From contig CP053159.1 of NCBI GenBank assembly GCA_014607495.2, positions 4,223,501 through 4,287,500 on the forward strand: a stretch of 64,000 nt of DNA, given 5' to 3'. Shown here in pieces: positions 24,954 through 34,161 of the stretch. The DNA comes from Carposina sasakii (lineage: Eukaryota > Arthropoda > Insecta > Lepidoptera > Carposinidae). Both the position numbers and the translations under genes were made by a program. The notes beneath the pieces were generated by a model. The model saw only the letters and a list, made by a program, of their open reading frames with translations, did no database searches and was not told where the DNA came from. The stretch's first letter is position 1; each line of letters opens with the position of its first letter.

Positions 24954-25045
24954 TATGCTATGCTAAACGTGACTGTAGGATTTCCTTTGTGATACTGCAG
25001 TGCTGGCTACCCCATATTGGGAACACAGCCGTGTGTGTGTGTATG
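24954..25045 (+). repeat. Dispersed repeat family E copy
   Basis: TATGCTAAACGTGACTGTAG, then GCAGTGCTGGCTACCCCATA and GGGAACACAGCCGTG. One of the least diverged 3' blocks. Confidence 0.6.
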
Positions 25046-25356
25046 AACTTCCGTACACACACTGCCGCGTTTACTAAAACAGCAACAGAGGCAAAACCAA
25101 TGACTATCGGGTAGCCCCTTCTATTATTTAGTAAACATGCTTTTATACCACTAAGTACTTGCCTTTTAATAGAGTTATTATATTCTACGATCGATAGATA
25201 ACTACATAAACTTGTCAAATTGTCATCGCCACTAGATTCCAGCATCGGCGCATACGCATTACGACACATCCGGTGAGCGTACCCTACCCGTGGGCTGAGC
25301 TTTCAACGCTTACTTGAATCATAACCTGATAGTCATGAATACCATACATAGATATA
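25046..25356. other. Noncoding stretch, nothing recognised
   Basis: Two overlapping short frames on opposite strands have no motif. Confidence 0.5.
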
Positions 25357-26121
25357 CAGGGTGTAACAAAAAGGGTATGTTAAGCGAAAAGCTGTGTAAA
25401 TAGCCCACTATAGAGAACCTATCCACAAAATTTGAGATTCGAAATCACATTTTTATTTCCCCGATAGTATTGAGAATTTTTAAACATTTCACTAATTTTC
25501 ATACAATCTTGAAAAATAAACATGTGATTTAGAATCTCAAATTTTGTGGATAGGTTCCCTACAGTGGGCTGTTTTTTCGTGGCCACCCTTAACGAAGGGT
25601 ACGTACTCTATACATCAAATAAAGTAAGTTTATGCCAAAAACAATGCTGGGATAAAATTTAAATAAAAAAAATAAAAAAATCACTTGATCGGGCGAAATT
25701 TATAGTGTGTATGTTAGTTTTTTATAGACAGATATTAATTATTTTTCGTTAAAAAATCTTGCTATGCGAGTCTATGTGCATTTAAGGCTCGAGCACACCG
25801 GATGCGTATGCACGTAAGTGTAGACGCACATGTACCTCTGATTTTAATGTATAGAACTGTCACCGCTTGACGTCTATGCTTACGTCTACGTATACGCATC
25901 CGTCTGCCCGTACCTATACAGTTCCATACATTACAACTCAGAGGTACATATACGTCTACGCTTACGTGCACGCACACGCATCCGGTGTGCTCGAGCCTTT
26001 ATGCAGAAAAACGCAGATCTACCGCCAAGATGATGCGCCGTAGTTTTCCGGAATGTTGACGACCAAAAATCACCCTGTATACATAGCTTTTCGCTTAACA
26101 TACCCTTTTTGTTACACCCTG
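25357..26121. mobile_element. Composite mariner-like hairpin MITE (family A) with nested insert
   Basis: Outer ends are CAGGGTGTAACAAAAAGGG and its exact complement ending at 26121, with TA on both sides. The left 220 bp match the 260-bp copy at 28386. After TACAGTGGGCTG the expected short link to the right end is replaced by about 490 bp that includes a Harbinger-like hairpin and, at 26055-26081, another CAGGGTG-type end (GTTGACGACCAAAAATCACC). So at least two further insertions or rearrangements lie inside one MITE. Confidence 0.75.
25785..25998. mobile_element. PIF/Harbinger-like hairpin MITE, 214 bp
   Basis: Arms of about 80 bp are inverted copies beginning AGGCTCGAGCACACCGGATG. TTA lies at 25782-25784 and 25999-26001, the 3-bp duplication typical of PIF/Harbinger elements. 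The interior is rich in ACGTCTACG/CGTAGACGT-type words, so the palindrome extends inward in smaller steps (GTATAGAACTGT against ACAGTTCCATAC). Confidence 0.8.
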
Positions 26122-26123
26122 TA

Positions 26124-26315
26124 TACACGGCTTTGTTTCCAAGAATAGTATAGCTAGAACTGCATGATCGTTTAGGAGATCCTACCTCCAAGCCATGCGC
26201 CATGTCATCGTAATAGGGTCAGATGTTTAAGATCAGTAACAAGTTGCTTGCTCATCGTCAGAGAGAATGTCCCTGAATTCCTTAATTGACTCTTATGACA
26301 TGCACAGAAGGATAT
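26124..26315 (-). repeat. Dispersed repeat family E, longer copy
   Basis: The plus strand shows GATCAGTAACAAGTTGCTTG, AGAGAATGTCCCTGAATTCC and TTGACTCTTATGACATGCAC, complements of the family blocks. The copy abuts the right end of the composite MITE. Confidence 0.6.
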
Positions 26316-26374
26316 ACAGCTAATGTGTAATGAAGCCCCGCATGGTGCCTTTATCAAGCACCATGAATACAAAC

Positions 26375-26640
26375 ATAACTAATAAGTTATAAAATAATTA
26401 ATAAAGAAATGGAAAAAATTCTTCATCCGAGTGGGAATCGAACCCATGACCACTGCAAACCGTGCCAGCCGCTCTAACCACTGAGCTACCGGGTCAATTA
26501 CTCGGATGACGAATTTTACCATATCTTTTCAAAATTACATATTGGCAACGTTATTTTTCATCCCGATAGCTATACACTAGCCAAATCTCGGCAAACAAAG
26601 CTGAATCCCTCAGCACAATGTTTAAAGATAACTAATAAGT
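26375..26640 (-). mobile_element. tRNA-like retroposon (family F), 13-bp target duplication
   Basis: ATAACTAATAAGT occurs exactly at 26375-26387 and 26628-26640, framing a 240-bp insertion. Read on the minus strand the element has a leader of about 130 bp, a tRNA-like module with polymerase III box A and box B, and an A/T-rich tail. The central 180 bp recur at 52328-52538 with another duplication. The tRNA-like part is internal and not at the 5' end, unlike the usual tRNA-headed SINE. Confidence 0.75.
26428..26495 (-). tRNA. tRNA-like sequence inside the retroposon, not a normal tRNA gene
   Basis: On the minus strand box A is TAGCTCAGTGG (26478-26488) and box B is GGTTCGATTCC (26434-26444), with usual spacing. 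The D arm GCTC/GAGC and a T arm around TTCGATT can form. The acceptor stem does not pair normally; instead the module is enclosed by a 16-base inverted repeat, AATTCKTCATCCGAGT, at 26417-26432 and 26500-26515. No confident anticodon arm. A tRNA relic that may retain promoter function, not a translation tRNA. Confidence 0.45.
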
Positions 26641-27344
26641 CTTCTCATGGTATTATTACCTATGTTGCATTCTGTCTGCGAAAAGTCATACATATTAAAT
26701 ATTTTGAATTAGCCAACTAATTGTAAGATGTATGTAAGGCCAAAAAAATCAGAATAAAAATATCTTTTCTCGAAAATAGAAGTGTTAACCTGGACACAGT
26801 ACAATTTAAATGAAGAGATCTAACTACACAAACTGATTTCCAATTTATAATGTGTACGAACGTATATGGGCAAGTAAGATATAGGTTAGGTAGTTTAGTA
26901 TGTTGTCACCCTGTTAGGTAAAATATTCAGTCTATGTGCTGCAGATAAGTTACTGACAGCTTTTCTGTTTATTATGTCCCAACACTGTCAATGTTCTTTT
27001 GTATGCAGCAAAATTCTGACAGACAACGTGGTACTAAGCCCAATAAATAATAATAGAAATCAACACTAGATTTATAGTGACTTTATCGCGATTCAGTATT
27101 GAGTAGATGATAAATAAATATACCTTTATTATGCAGTAAGACCTAGTTTTAAGGCTGTCAGTAACCTTACCGGTTGTAAAACAAAATTATGTAAGTAAGC
27201 TGTTCTAATTTTCGCAAAGGTATTGTCTTAGATCTTGATAGGTGGTAAATAAGTACACTGGCGGTGGTACTAGCCATTTGGTTATATCATCTGATCTATA
27301 ATTGCAATAGATTGACATTTAAAAAATGATAATTAACCTCTTAA
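26641..27344. other. Noncoding stretch, nothing recognised
   Basis: A/T-rich unique-looking sequence. Confidence 0.5.
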
Positions 27345-27721
27345 ATGATGGTGTTGTTTTGTGAGAACTTGAAACTCTACTTCCCGCTATTGGCTGCTGT
27401 CCACAGCTCCCCATACATATACGCTTGCTTATCGAAGGAATACGCATTTTTTCAGAACGAGATTTATTTTTGGGAAGAGCTTTTTGACGAGTTTCCCTTA
27501 AAGCAGGATTATTTCCATAGTGGAAGCGAGACATCGCTCTACCTAGTACCTAACTATTTCCTATTGCGAGCGACAGCCAGTTTGTCAGACGATAAAACAG
27601 CCAATCAGTCTTTAACAAACAGTAGTTTCGACATCAAACTCCCAGTACGTCAAGCCCCGAACTCCACAGCATTATTCATTGGAGAAAAACAATCACAGAT
27701 AAGAAGCAATTTGAAATAATG
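27345..27721 (+). other. 124-codon open frame, doubtful
   Basis: An open frame begins with tandem ATG codons and runs to TAA. It is the longest uninterrupted plus-strand frame between 6 and 36 kb. The product would start with a hydrophobic stretch (NLKLYFPLLAAVHSS) and later has acidic aromatic residues (FFQNEIYFWEELFDEF). I recognise no domain, and the opposite strand is also open over part of it. It could be a relic of a mobile element, a small gene or chance; chance is likely. No promoter, splice signal or paralogue is visible. Confidence 0.15.
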
Positions 27722-28014
27722 ATCTTAGTATACATGGCAAACAATAGTTCATTGGGCCGGCGACATTACGTAAGATTCGAGACGGGCCGATAGTAAATTG
27801 CTTTTGGCATTTGTACACGATGCCAGTGACTGCGGACAATGGCTAAGGTGAGAGGATGATAGAGTACAGAAGCAAGACGATAATAATGAAAATTTTGTAC
27901 AATAACCTGAAATATAAACGTATAATAGCTAGCATTCTCCTCTTCTCTAAATGAAGATATTAACATCACTGAATTTCACTGAAGATTAATTGAAAGCTCA
28001 TGTGATCTATATAC
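27722..28014. other. Noncoding stretch, nothing recognised
   Basis: No bounded feature seen. Confidence 0.5.
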
Positions 28015-28337
28015 ATATAAAGAAATGTAACGGATCGCTTTCTGTACATGGAAGATATATGAGAAAAAATATTATGTTATCAACGCAATAGTACCCAAAA
28101 TAATGATATTTGGAATGTCTGTCTGTTTGTCAGTTTGTCTGTTTATCTGTGCGTTTGTGCACGCTAATCTCAGAAACGGCAGAACCAATTTCGATGCAGT
28201 TTTAGTATATTGTGACAGGTCCCACTTACCATTTAGGCTTCTTTTTATATCGGGAAAATGTATTTATCCCGGATATGTAATTTCGACATTTTGTTTTTCT
28301 GTAGTCCACGCGAACGGAGTCGCGGGCGTCCACTAGT
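28015..28337 (+). mobile_element. Helitron-like repeat, near full length
   Basis: ATGTAACGGATCGCTTTCTG head, GTGACAGGTCCCACTTACC middle, and GAGTCGCGGGCGTCCACTAG tail. Strongly similar over its length to the copy at 47327-47643, indicating one young subfamily. The 77-codon frame inside belongs to the repeat. Confidence 0.7.
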
Positions 28338-28385
28338 TATAAATATTGCAATTGTTGTAAATACGAATTCGTCGGCCTTTTTATA

Positions 28386-28645
28386 CAGGGTGTAACAGAA
28401 AGGGTATGTTAAGCGAAAAGATATGTAAATAGCCCACTATAGAGAACCTATTTCTAAAATTTGAGACTCGAAATCACATTTTTATTTTTCAAGATTGTAT
28501 GAAAATTCATGAGATATTTAAAAATTCTCCATACTATCGGGAAAAATAAACATGTGATTTCGGGTCTCAAATTTTGTGGATAGGTTCTCTACAGTGGGCT
28601 ATTTACACAGCTTTTCGCTTAACATACCCTTTTTGTTACACCATG
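28386..28645. mobile_element. Mariner-like hairpin MITE (family A), complete
   Basis: 260 bp, flanked by TA. The left end CAGGGTGTAACAGAAAGGG and the right end are inverted copies; internally AACCTATTTCTAAAATTTGA pairs with TCAAATTTTGTGGATAGGTT. This is the reference-length copy for the family. Confidence 0.85.
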
Positions 28646-29170
28646 TATAGCTACGATGATAGAGTACCACTACTGGCCAAAGGTTCTTTTGAGTCCACGC
28701 ATTTCGGTGTTTTGCTATAAATATTAAAAATTGTTTTTAATAAATGTCCACCCTAAGCTACAGATACACGCACTATCTAAAAGTACTCAAAAGTACGAAA
28801 ATGGAATGAAAAATTGATATGACAAAAAAAGCTCGTTCGTTCATTCATTACTTATACCGTGTATCAGCGCTACTCATACAAAACGAAATAACTTCCAATT
28901 CAATTGCAAATAAAATAACCACGTTGTTATAGTCGTGACCCCGCCATCATTAATCAAATCACACCAGAAAGAGGACACTTCATTTGTTATTATTTTTGTG
29001 TAACTCTGTTCATCAAGTTCGGTGACTTTAATTAAAATTAATCGTACAAAAAACTTGAATAGCCCATCTAGATTATATTTTTTTGTGTTTGCGTAATGTG
29101 CAGCTCCGTGTATAAATATCTACGTTCCTCGATGATATATTATTATTATTATGCTACTGTTATTTTATAA

Positions 29171-29262
29171 TTCGTCTAGCGGCCGCCCGCAACTTGGTCC
29201 GCGTGAACTTTAAAATTCCTGTTCCCGTGGAAATTTTGGGGAATCCATTCTTAACGTATAAC
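29171..29262 (-). mobile_element. Helitron-like repeat, 3' fragment
   Basis: CTAGCGGCCGCCCGCAACTT, GTCCGCGTGAACTTT and CTGTTCCCGTGGAAATTTTG match the reverse of the subfamily at 14249 and 20778. Confidence 0.55.
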
Positions 29263-29273
29263 TACGTCGTGAA

Positions 29274-29472
29274 ATTAGCCCACTGTATGTATAACCTAGG
29301 TACCCTCAAAATTAGAGACTCGAAATCACATGTTTATTTTTCAAAATAAAAAAAAAACACATTTTTTTTTTAATTTGCTGTACTAACTGGAAATATAAAC
29401 ATGGGATTTCGAGTCTCAAGTTTGTGGATAGATTTTCTATAGTAGGTTATTTTCATAGCAGTTTGCATAGCA
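29274..29472. mobile_element. Mariner-like hairpin MITE (family A), decayed
   Basis: GAGACTCGAAATCACATG and its complement CATGGGATTTCGAGTCTC remain, but the ends are lost to substitution (AGCACCCTATCTA at the right). Central A- and T-runs replace the normal loop. Confidence 0.65.
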
Positions 29473-30387
29473 CCCTATCTAGCTATAATATATAGGTTGA
29501 TCTATATATATATAGGTAGCTATAGTATAGGTATATAGGTTGAAAAGCTTTCAACTTTGAATAAGCTATTCCTAGATTCTGTATAGGTAATGCAATCGAG
29601 AATAATTAGAATCCAGAACAAATGAATACTTGCTCAGATAATTTAAAAGTCTCGTAAAGCGAAATAAGAAATAATATAGCTTTGCGAAGATAACATCTAT
29701 AATGGCAAATATAAAGATACAAATTCTAAAGGCAATAAGCTTTAGCGCCTCGACGGGCAGTAATTAAACATTTTCTCTTAAGAGATTATGAAGCCCGAGT
29801 TCTTAGTACAGTCGTTTAATATTCCTGATGAATGGCAAAAACAATGCACATTCAAACATATTAGTTGCACTATTAACGTACCTCATCTGTATATAAGTAC
29901 TTACAATTTTTCATGATATTTACATTTAAAATATTTGTGTATTTTTTTCATAACTAGGATGTATGTAAATCGATATGTTATATATTTGTGTATTATCATT
30001 ACAAGAATCACGACTGTGGGTATTTTCATCAGCACCCTTTTTCCAGCAAACATAAACCTAGGAAAATATTAAAAAATCTGTGGTCACATGAGAAAAGTCA
30101 CAAGAAAAAAATGAAGATCTACCTAAATGTATGATTTTCAAATATTTGGGATAGTCTAGTCTAGACCAAACAAACAAATCAACAAGAAATCGATAGTTTA
30201 CTATATAACTAGTAAAGTTTGGCAGATTAGCAAAGCGTCAGCTCATTGTAAGTTAATTTAGGTCTAACTTCAAGTTTAGGCTAGCTTTACCACAGCACTA
30301 CTGTCAACTTCAAAGTCTGAGTAACATACTAAGCACAAGTTGTCCAAATTAATCTACTTGTATTTAGTTTGTGGAAATTAGGGGTGT
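29473..30387. other. Noncoding stretch, nothing recognised
   Basis: Contains short TATAGGTA-type reiterations near 29490-29540 only. Confidence 0.45.
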
Positions 30388-30515
30388 ACTCTTAGGCGAT
30401 GAGCTAGCAACTTGTCACTGATCTGTTACACCAAGCTCCGCTGTGCTAAACGTGTATGTAAGATTTCCTTTGTGACCCTGCAGTTCTAGCTACCCCATTT
30501 TGGGAAAACAGTCGT
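30388..30515 (+). repeat. Dispersed repeat family E, good copy
   Basis: AGGCGATGAGCTAGCAACTT, GTCACTGATCTGTTACACCA, GCTGTGCTAAACGTG and CAGTTCTAGCTACCCCATTT followed by GGGAAAACAG. Confidence 0.65.
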
Positions 30516-30537
30516 ATTATATAGGTATTATTATCTT

Positions 30538-30774
30538 ACTTGATTCCTCTTCTTCTTCTTCAGCCTATTGCAGTCCACTGCTGGACGTAGGCCTCCCCCA
30601 GGGCACGCCACAAGGCTACTGCCACAGGAGGGTTTTGCCCATAATCACCACGCTGGGCAGGCGGGTTGGTGACCGCAGTGTAATTTTCGGACTATGTTGT
30701 CAGTACGGGAGGCACTACTGCCCACCTCCCGGAAACCCTTAATCGCCTCGTACGATACCCACGGACACTTGATT
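30538..30774 (-). mobile_element. 5'-truncated RTE-type retroposon tail with target duplication
   Basis: ACTTGATT is duplicated at 30538-30545 and 30767-30774. The minus strand ends with the ALGEAYVQQWTA-type coding end, then a (GAA)n run. The 5' break falls about 8 bases inside the break point of the copy at 15258. Confidence 0.8.
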
Positions 30775-30899
30775 ATCTACATGTAATAATATTAGTAACG
30801 ATTTTTAGATAATTATACCTAATAATTTAATACCTAATAATACCAAACGTAGCAACTACGAAGCAGATATGAAAAGTAATTTAATATTCAATAAGGGTT

Positions 30900-31157
30900 C
30901 GCCCACCACCGGGCCCTACATCCTCCACTGACCCTCGGATCTGATAATTCATAACTGAGAAAACAAGCACTTGCACTACCTACAATCGCCACAAGATACC
31001 AGATGCGAGCACCTAGCATGCAAGATAATACATCGCACTATTCCGAAATCAAAAACTAGATCATTAATCTACATATTATGTTTCACCAACACCCGTGGCT
31101 ACTTCAGGATTATAGAAATTAGTAAACCACTAATTATAAAACTCTAAAACCGAACAC
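30900..31157. repeat. Unclassified repeat related to 11230-11355
   Basis: Shares AGATGCGAGCACCT-, ATAGAAATTAGTAAA- and AACACATT-type words in the same order with 11230-11355. Boundaries unknown. Confidence 0.35.
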
Positions 31158-31436
31158 ATTCATCATCATCATCATCAGCCTATTGCAGTCCTCTGCTGGA
31201 CGTAGGCCTCCCCCAGGGCACGCCACAAGACTGCCATGGGGGGTATTTGCCCATAGTCACCACGCTTGGTGACCGCAGTTTGTACTTTGGACTATATTGT
31301 CAACACGGGAGGCGCTGCTGCCCACCTCCCGGAAACCCTTAATCGCATCGTACGATACCCACGGGCAGACATGGGGTGGTACGAATTCTACTCTGCCTGT
31401 ACCACGCGGCCATTTTATACTTAGGTACTTTACTCG
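31158..31436 (-). mobile_element. RTE-type retroposon tail, longer copy
   Basis: Ends on the minus strand with the WRALGEAYVQQW-type end and (ATG)n tail. It continues 5' beyond the break of the 15031 copy into CGAATTCTACTCTGCCTG-like sequence. GAACAC at 31152-31157 and 31437-31442 may be the target duplication, which is short and therefore uncertain. Confidence 0.7.
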
Positions 31437-31531
31437 GAACACTTTTGTAGATCTTGCCAAAGTCATCTTGCATACGTATTTAACGACATACTCTAGTAAA
31501 CTACTTAAACAATATCTATGTGTTTAACCAG

Positions 31532-31653
31532 GGTGTCAGCTAACTCCATACCAAATTTTATTAAAATCGCTCTAGCCGTTTTTACGTCAAAGAGTAACAA
31601 ACATCCATCCATCCATACTTATAAACTTTCGCGTTTATAATATTAGTAGAATG
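31532..31653 (-). mobile_element. Helitron-like repeat, 5' half
   Basis: The minus strand reads TACTAATATTATAAACGCG, GTTTGTTACTCTTTGACG and GGAGTTAGCTGACACCC, almost identical to 3717-3838. The tail half is absent. Confidence 0.65.
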
Positions 31654-32561
31654 GAGGTTCTTCGCCGAATTATGCAGGTACATATAGAAATAACTATCTG
31701 ATTTTCTGCCAAACAAGATAAATGAGAACTCATAGAAATCTATTCAAAAGACTGTAACGGGCCTTCACAAACGCACCTAAATGGCATTTATTTCAAAATC
31801 ATCACTTCCTGATGCGGCTTGAAGGACCATGATATATGATACGCATCTGCATATATCATGATGCCTGGCCATTCTTCACGTGTAAATTGCTATTCTCTCT
31901 CGGAAATATTTCCTCGCCTGCAGCGACTCAAACAGAGATAATATTCTGAAACCCAGTATAATGTATTCCATGAACATTGTAGCAAACCGAAATATTATAT
32001 TTTCGAGAAGGTGTATGAAGATATCCACCTAAGCTCGAGAGCGAAAATCTCTTATATTTTTACTTGACTGCACCAGAAGGACGGTTACATTTATACATAC
32101 ACTAAGAAATCTTTGGCACGCTCTAGCGCTTATTTTGAGTGACTGACAGAAAACGCACAGCAGAAACCACTGATATGTCTATAAGAAAGGATTAGATGAA
32201 CACTATAAAAAACTATCAAGTATCTAAAACTTCCCTCACTAATAGGTACATGAGACAGTTCAATAACGATGTAATTGCAAAAAGTCCATATCCCAAAAAT
32301 AGCTCTAGTAAACTAAATCACTGCAACCCCACAGTAGCTAAACCACGTGCAATAATTCATAGTGGTATCTCACAATATAGTGTTTTACATGAATGCACGC
32401 AATGCGGTAACCCGACGAATGCACTTCTCACGCGACCGCGTCACTGCACGTGTGATGCACCGCTAACAAGATGCCATAAAACTATCCCTATTTAGACTGA
32501 GCTTCTTGAAGCGCTTTTAAAAGGATATACTACACCAATACTTGTTGTAAACAGTGACAGC
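31654..32561. other. Noncoding stretch, nothing recognised
   Basis: The 99-codon frame at 32196-32495 contains CTQCGNPTNALLTRPRHCTC, a suggestive but unmatched Cys pattern; I do not count it as a gene. Confidence 0.4.
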
Positions 32562-32750
32562 CGCCCCCTGATTACGTAACTTGCAATAGCAGAGCCGAAA
32601 AATTGCGATAGCGAAAATTGAGAATGTGTTTGTGCGCGGGGCAAGGTGCGTGGCGCGGGAGGACGTTTCGCGCTAGTTGCGCGCGCGCACTCACTTATCG
32701 CGATCGCGCTGCTTGAACTTTGCTATTGCTTTTACGTAATCAGGGGGCCG
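32562..32750. mobile_element. GC-rich MITE with inverted ends
   Basis: The left end CGCCCCCTGATTACGTAA and the right end TTACGTAATCAGGGGGCCG are inverted copies; internally GCAATAGCAGAG pairs with CTTTGCTATTGC. The core is rich in GCGCG and TCGCGA. No clear target duplication, so the class is open. Confidence 0.65.
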
Positions 32751-33929
32751 AATGGACCGACGATGTAGGCTCGATCCTAGTCACGGACCCTTATACTTTA
32801 CAGGATTAAGTGTCAGCGCTCAAAATATGGCACGATGCGACGGAACAATTTGTATCTACTGTCATAATTCAATTTTATACAAAGTTATACCTAATTGTAA
32901 TTATATAAGAGTTATGTTTAAATATTTCAGTTATTACTATTATATGTATAGGTTTACTTGTCCAGAATTCAGTCGTAAATAGTTATAAAGTTATAAATGG
33001 TGTAAAATACGTGATTTTTGTACATAAAGTAACGATAGCATTTAAGTTACACCGCACAAAGCTAAAGTGCAAGAAACATAGCAGAGCTTTTTACGATGTA
33101 TTCAAAATATCTAAGACCTAATAGAATGTCTCATATTTGCTAATAGTGCAGATGGACTTGTTATTCAGCGCACGCAGCTAACAATGCGCCCGCGCAGCTG
33201 ATACGCCGATATACGCTGACCGCGGCTACGCGCGTCGAATGATAACTCCGGGATACTGTAAATTTTTCTCATACATGAGCTTTCATTAGAATGTTGTTTT
33301 AGGTCCAAAACATACCTATTACTTATTTAGCAACTTCGCAAATGACGAACAGTAACAAAAAATAGTACTTAATTTTATAATGCCTATTATCAGTTTCTCA
33401 AAGGCCAATCAACGCTAACAAACAATTATAATATATGTTGATCTAAATCCTTATAACTATTGAAGGCAGGTTCAAATAATGATATATGTAAAATCGTAAA
33501 GTTTATTCTTATCCTTTATTGTACACATACAATTATATAGAGACAAAAATTATGAATGAAAATGTACAAAGGCGTGCTTATCTCTGAGAGGGATTTCTTC
33601 CAGCAAACCATTTGGGAATTTATGTTACTTAGCTATACCATTTTCATTTACTAATACAATAACATGACCTGAAAACAAAAATATGTCTATAAATAGGGCA
33701 AGAACATCGTCAATTGAACGGAAAGGACATCGACATATTTGATACAGAAAGCTATATATAGTAAATAATCGATTCGACTACCATTTTAGCAAATATGATT
33801 GGCATGGACAAAATTTTAATATTTAATAATAATTTTGAGTGCCTGTTTAAGCTCGTTAAAATATAAACAAGTATATGCTATTCACATGGCTGTTTAAGCT
33901 TGTAAATATATAAGAGGCTACTATTTATA
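32751..33929. other. Noncoding stretch, nothing recognised
   Basis: A short CpG-rich patch at 33170-33245 stands out from the A/T-rich surroundings; no gene is attached to it. Confidence 0.45.
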
Positions 33930-34161
33930 CAGGGTGTAACAAAAGGGGTATGTTAAGCGAGAAGCTATGTAAATAGCCCACTAAAAGGAACCTATCTACA
34001 AAATTTCAGACTCGAAATCACATGTTTAATTTCTAATCAACTTAAGAATGTTCATACAATTTTGAAAAATAAACATGTGATTTCGAGTCTCAAATTTTGG
34101 AAATAGGTTCTCTATAATGGTCTATTTACATAGCTTAACATACCCTTTCTGTTACACCCTG
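33930..34161. mobile_element. Mariner-like hairpin MITE (family A), complete
   Basis: 232 bp with TA on both sides. Ends CAGGGTGTAACAAAAGGGG and CTTTCTGTTACACCCTG. Slightly shorter than the 28386 copy because part of the central loop is missing. Confidence 0.85.

Noticed and set aside
26428..26495. Functional tRNA gene
   Set aside because: Box A and box B are good, but the acceptor and anticodon stems do not form normally, and the sequence lies inside a duplicated retroposon.
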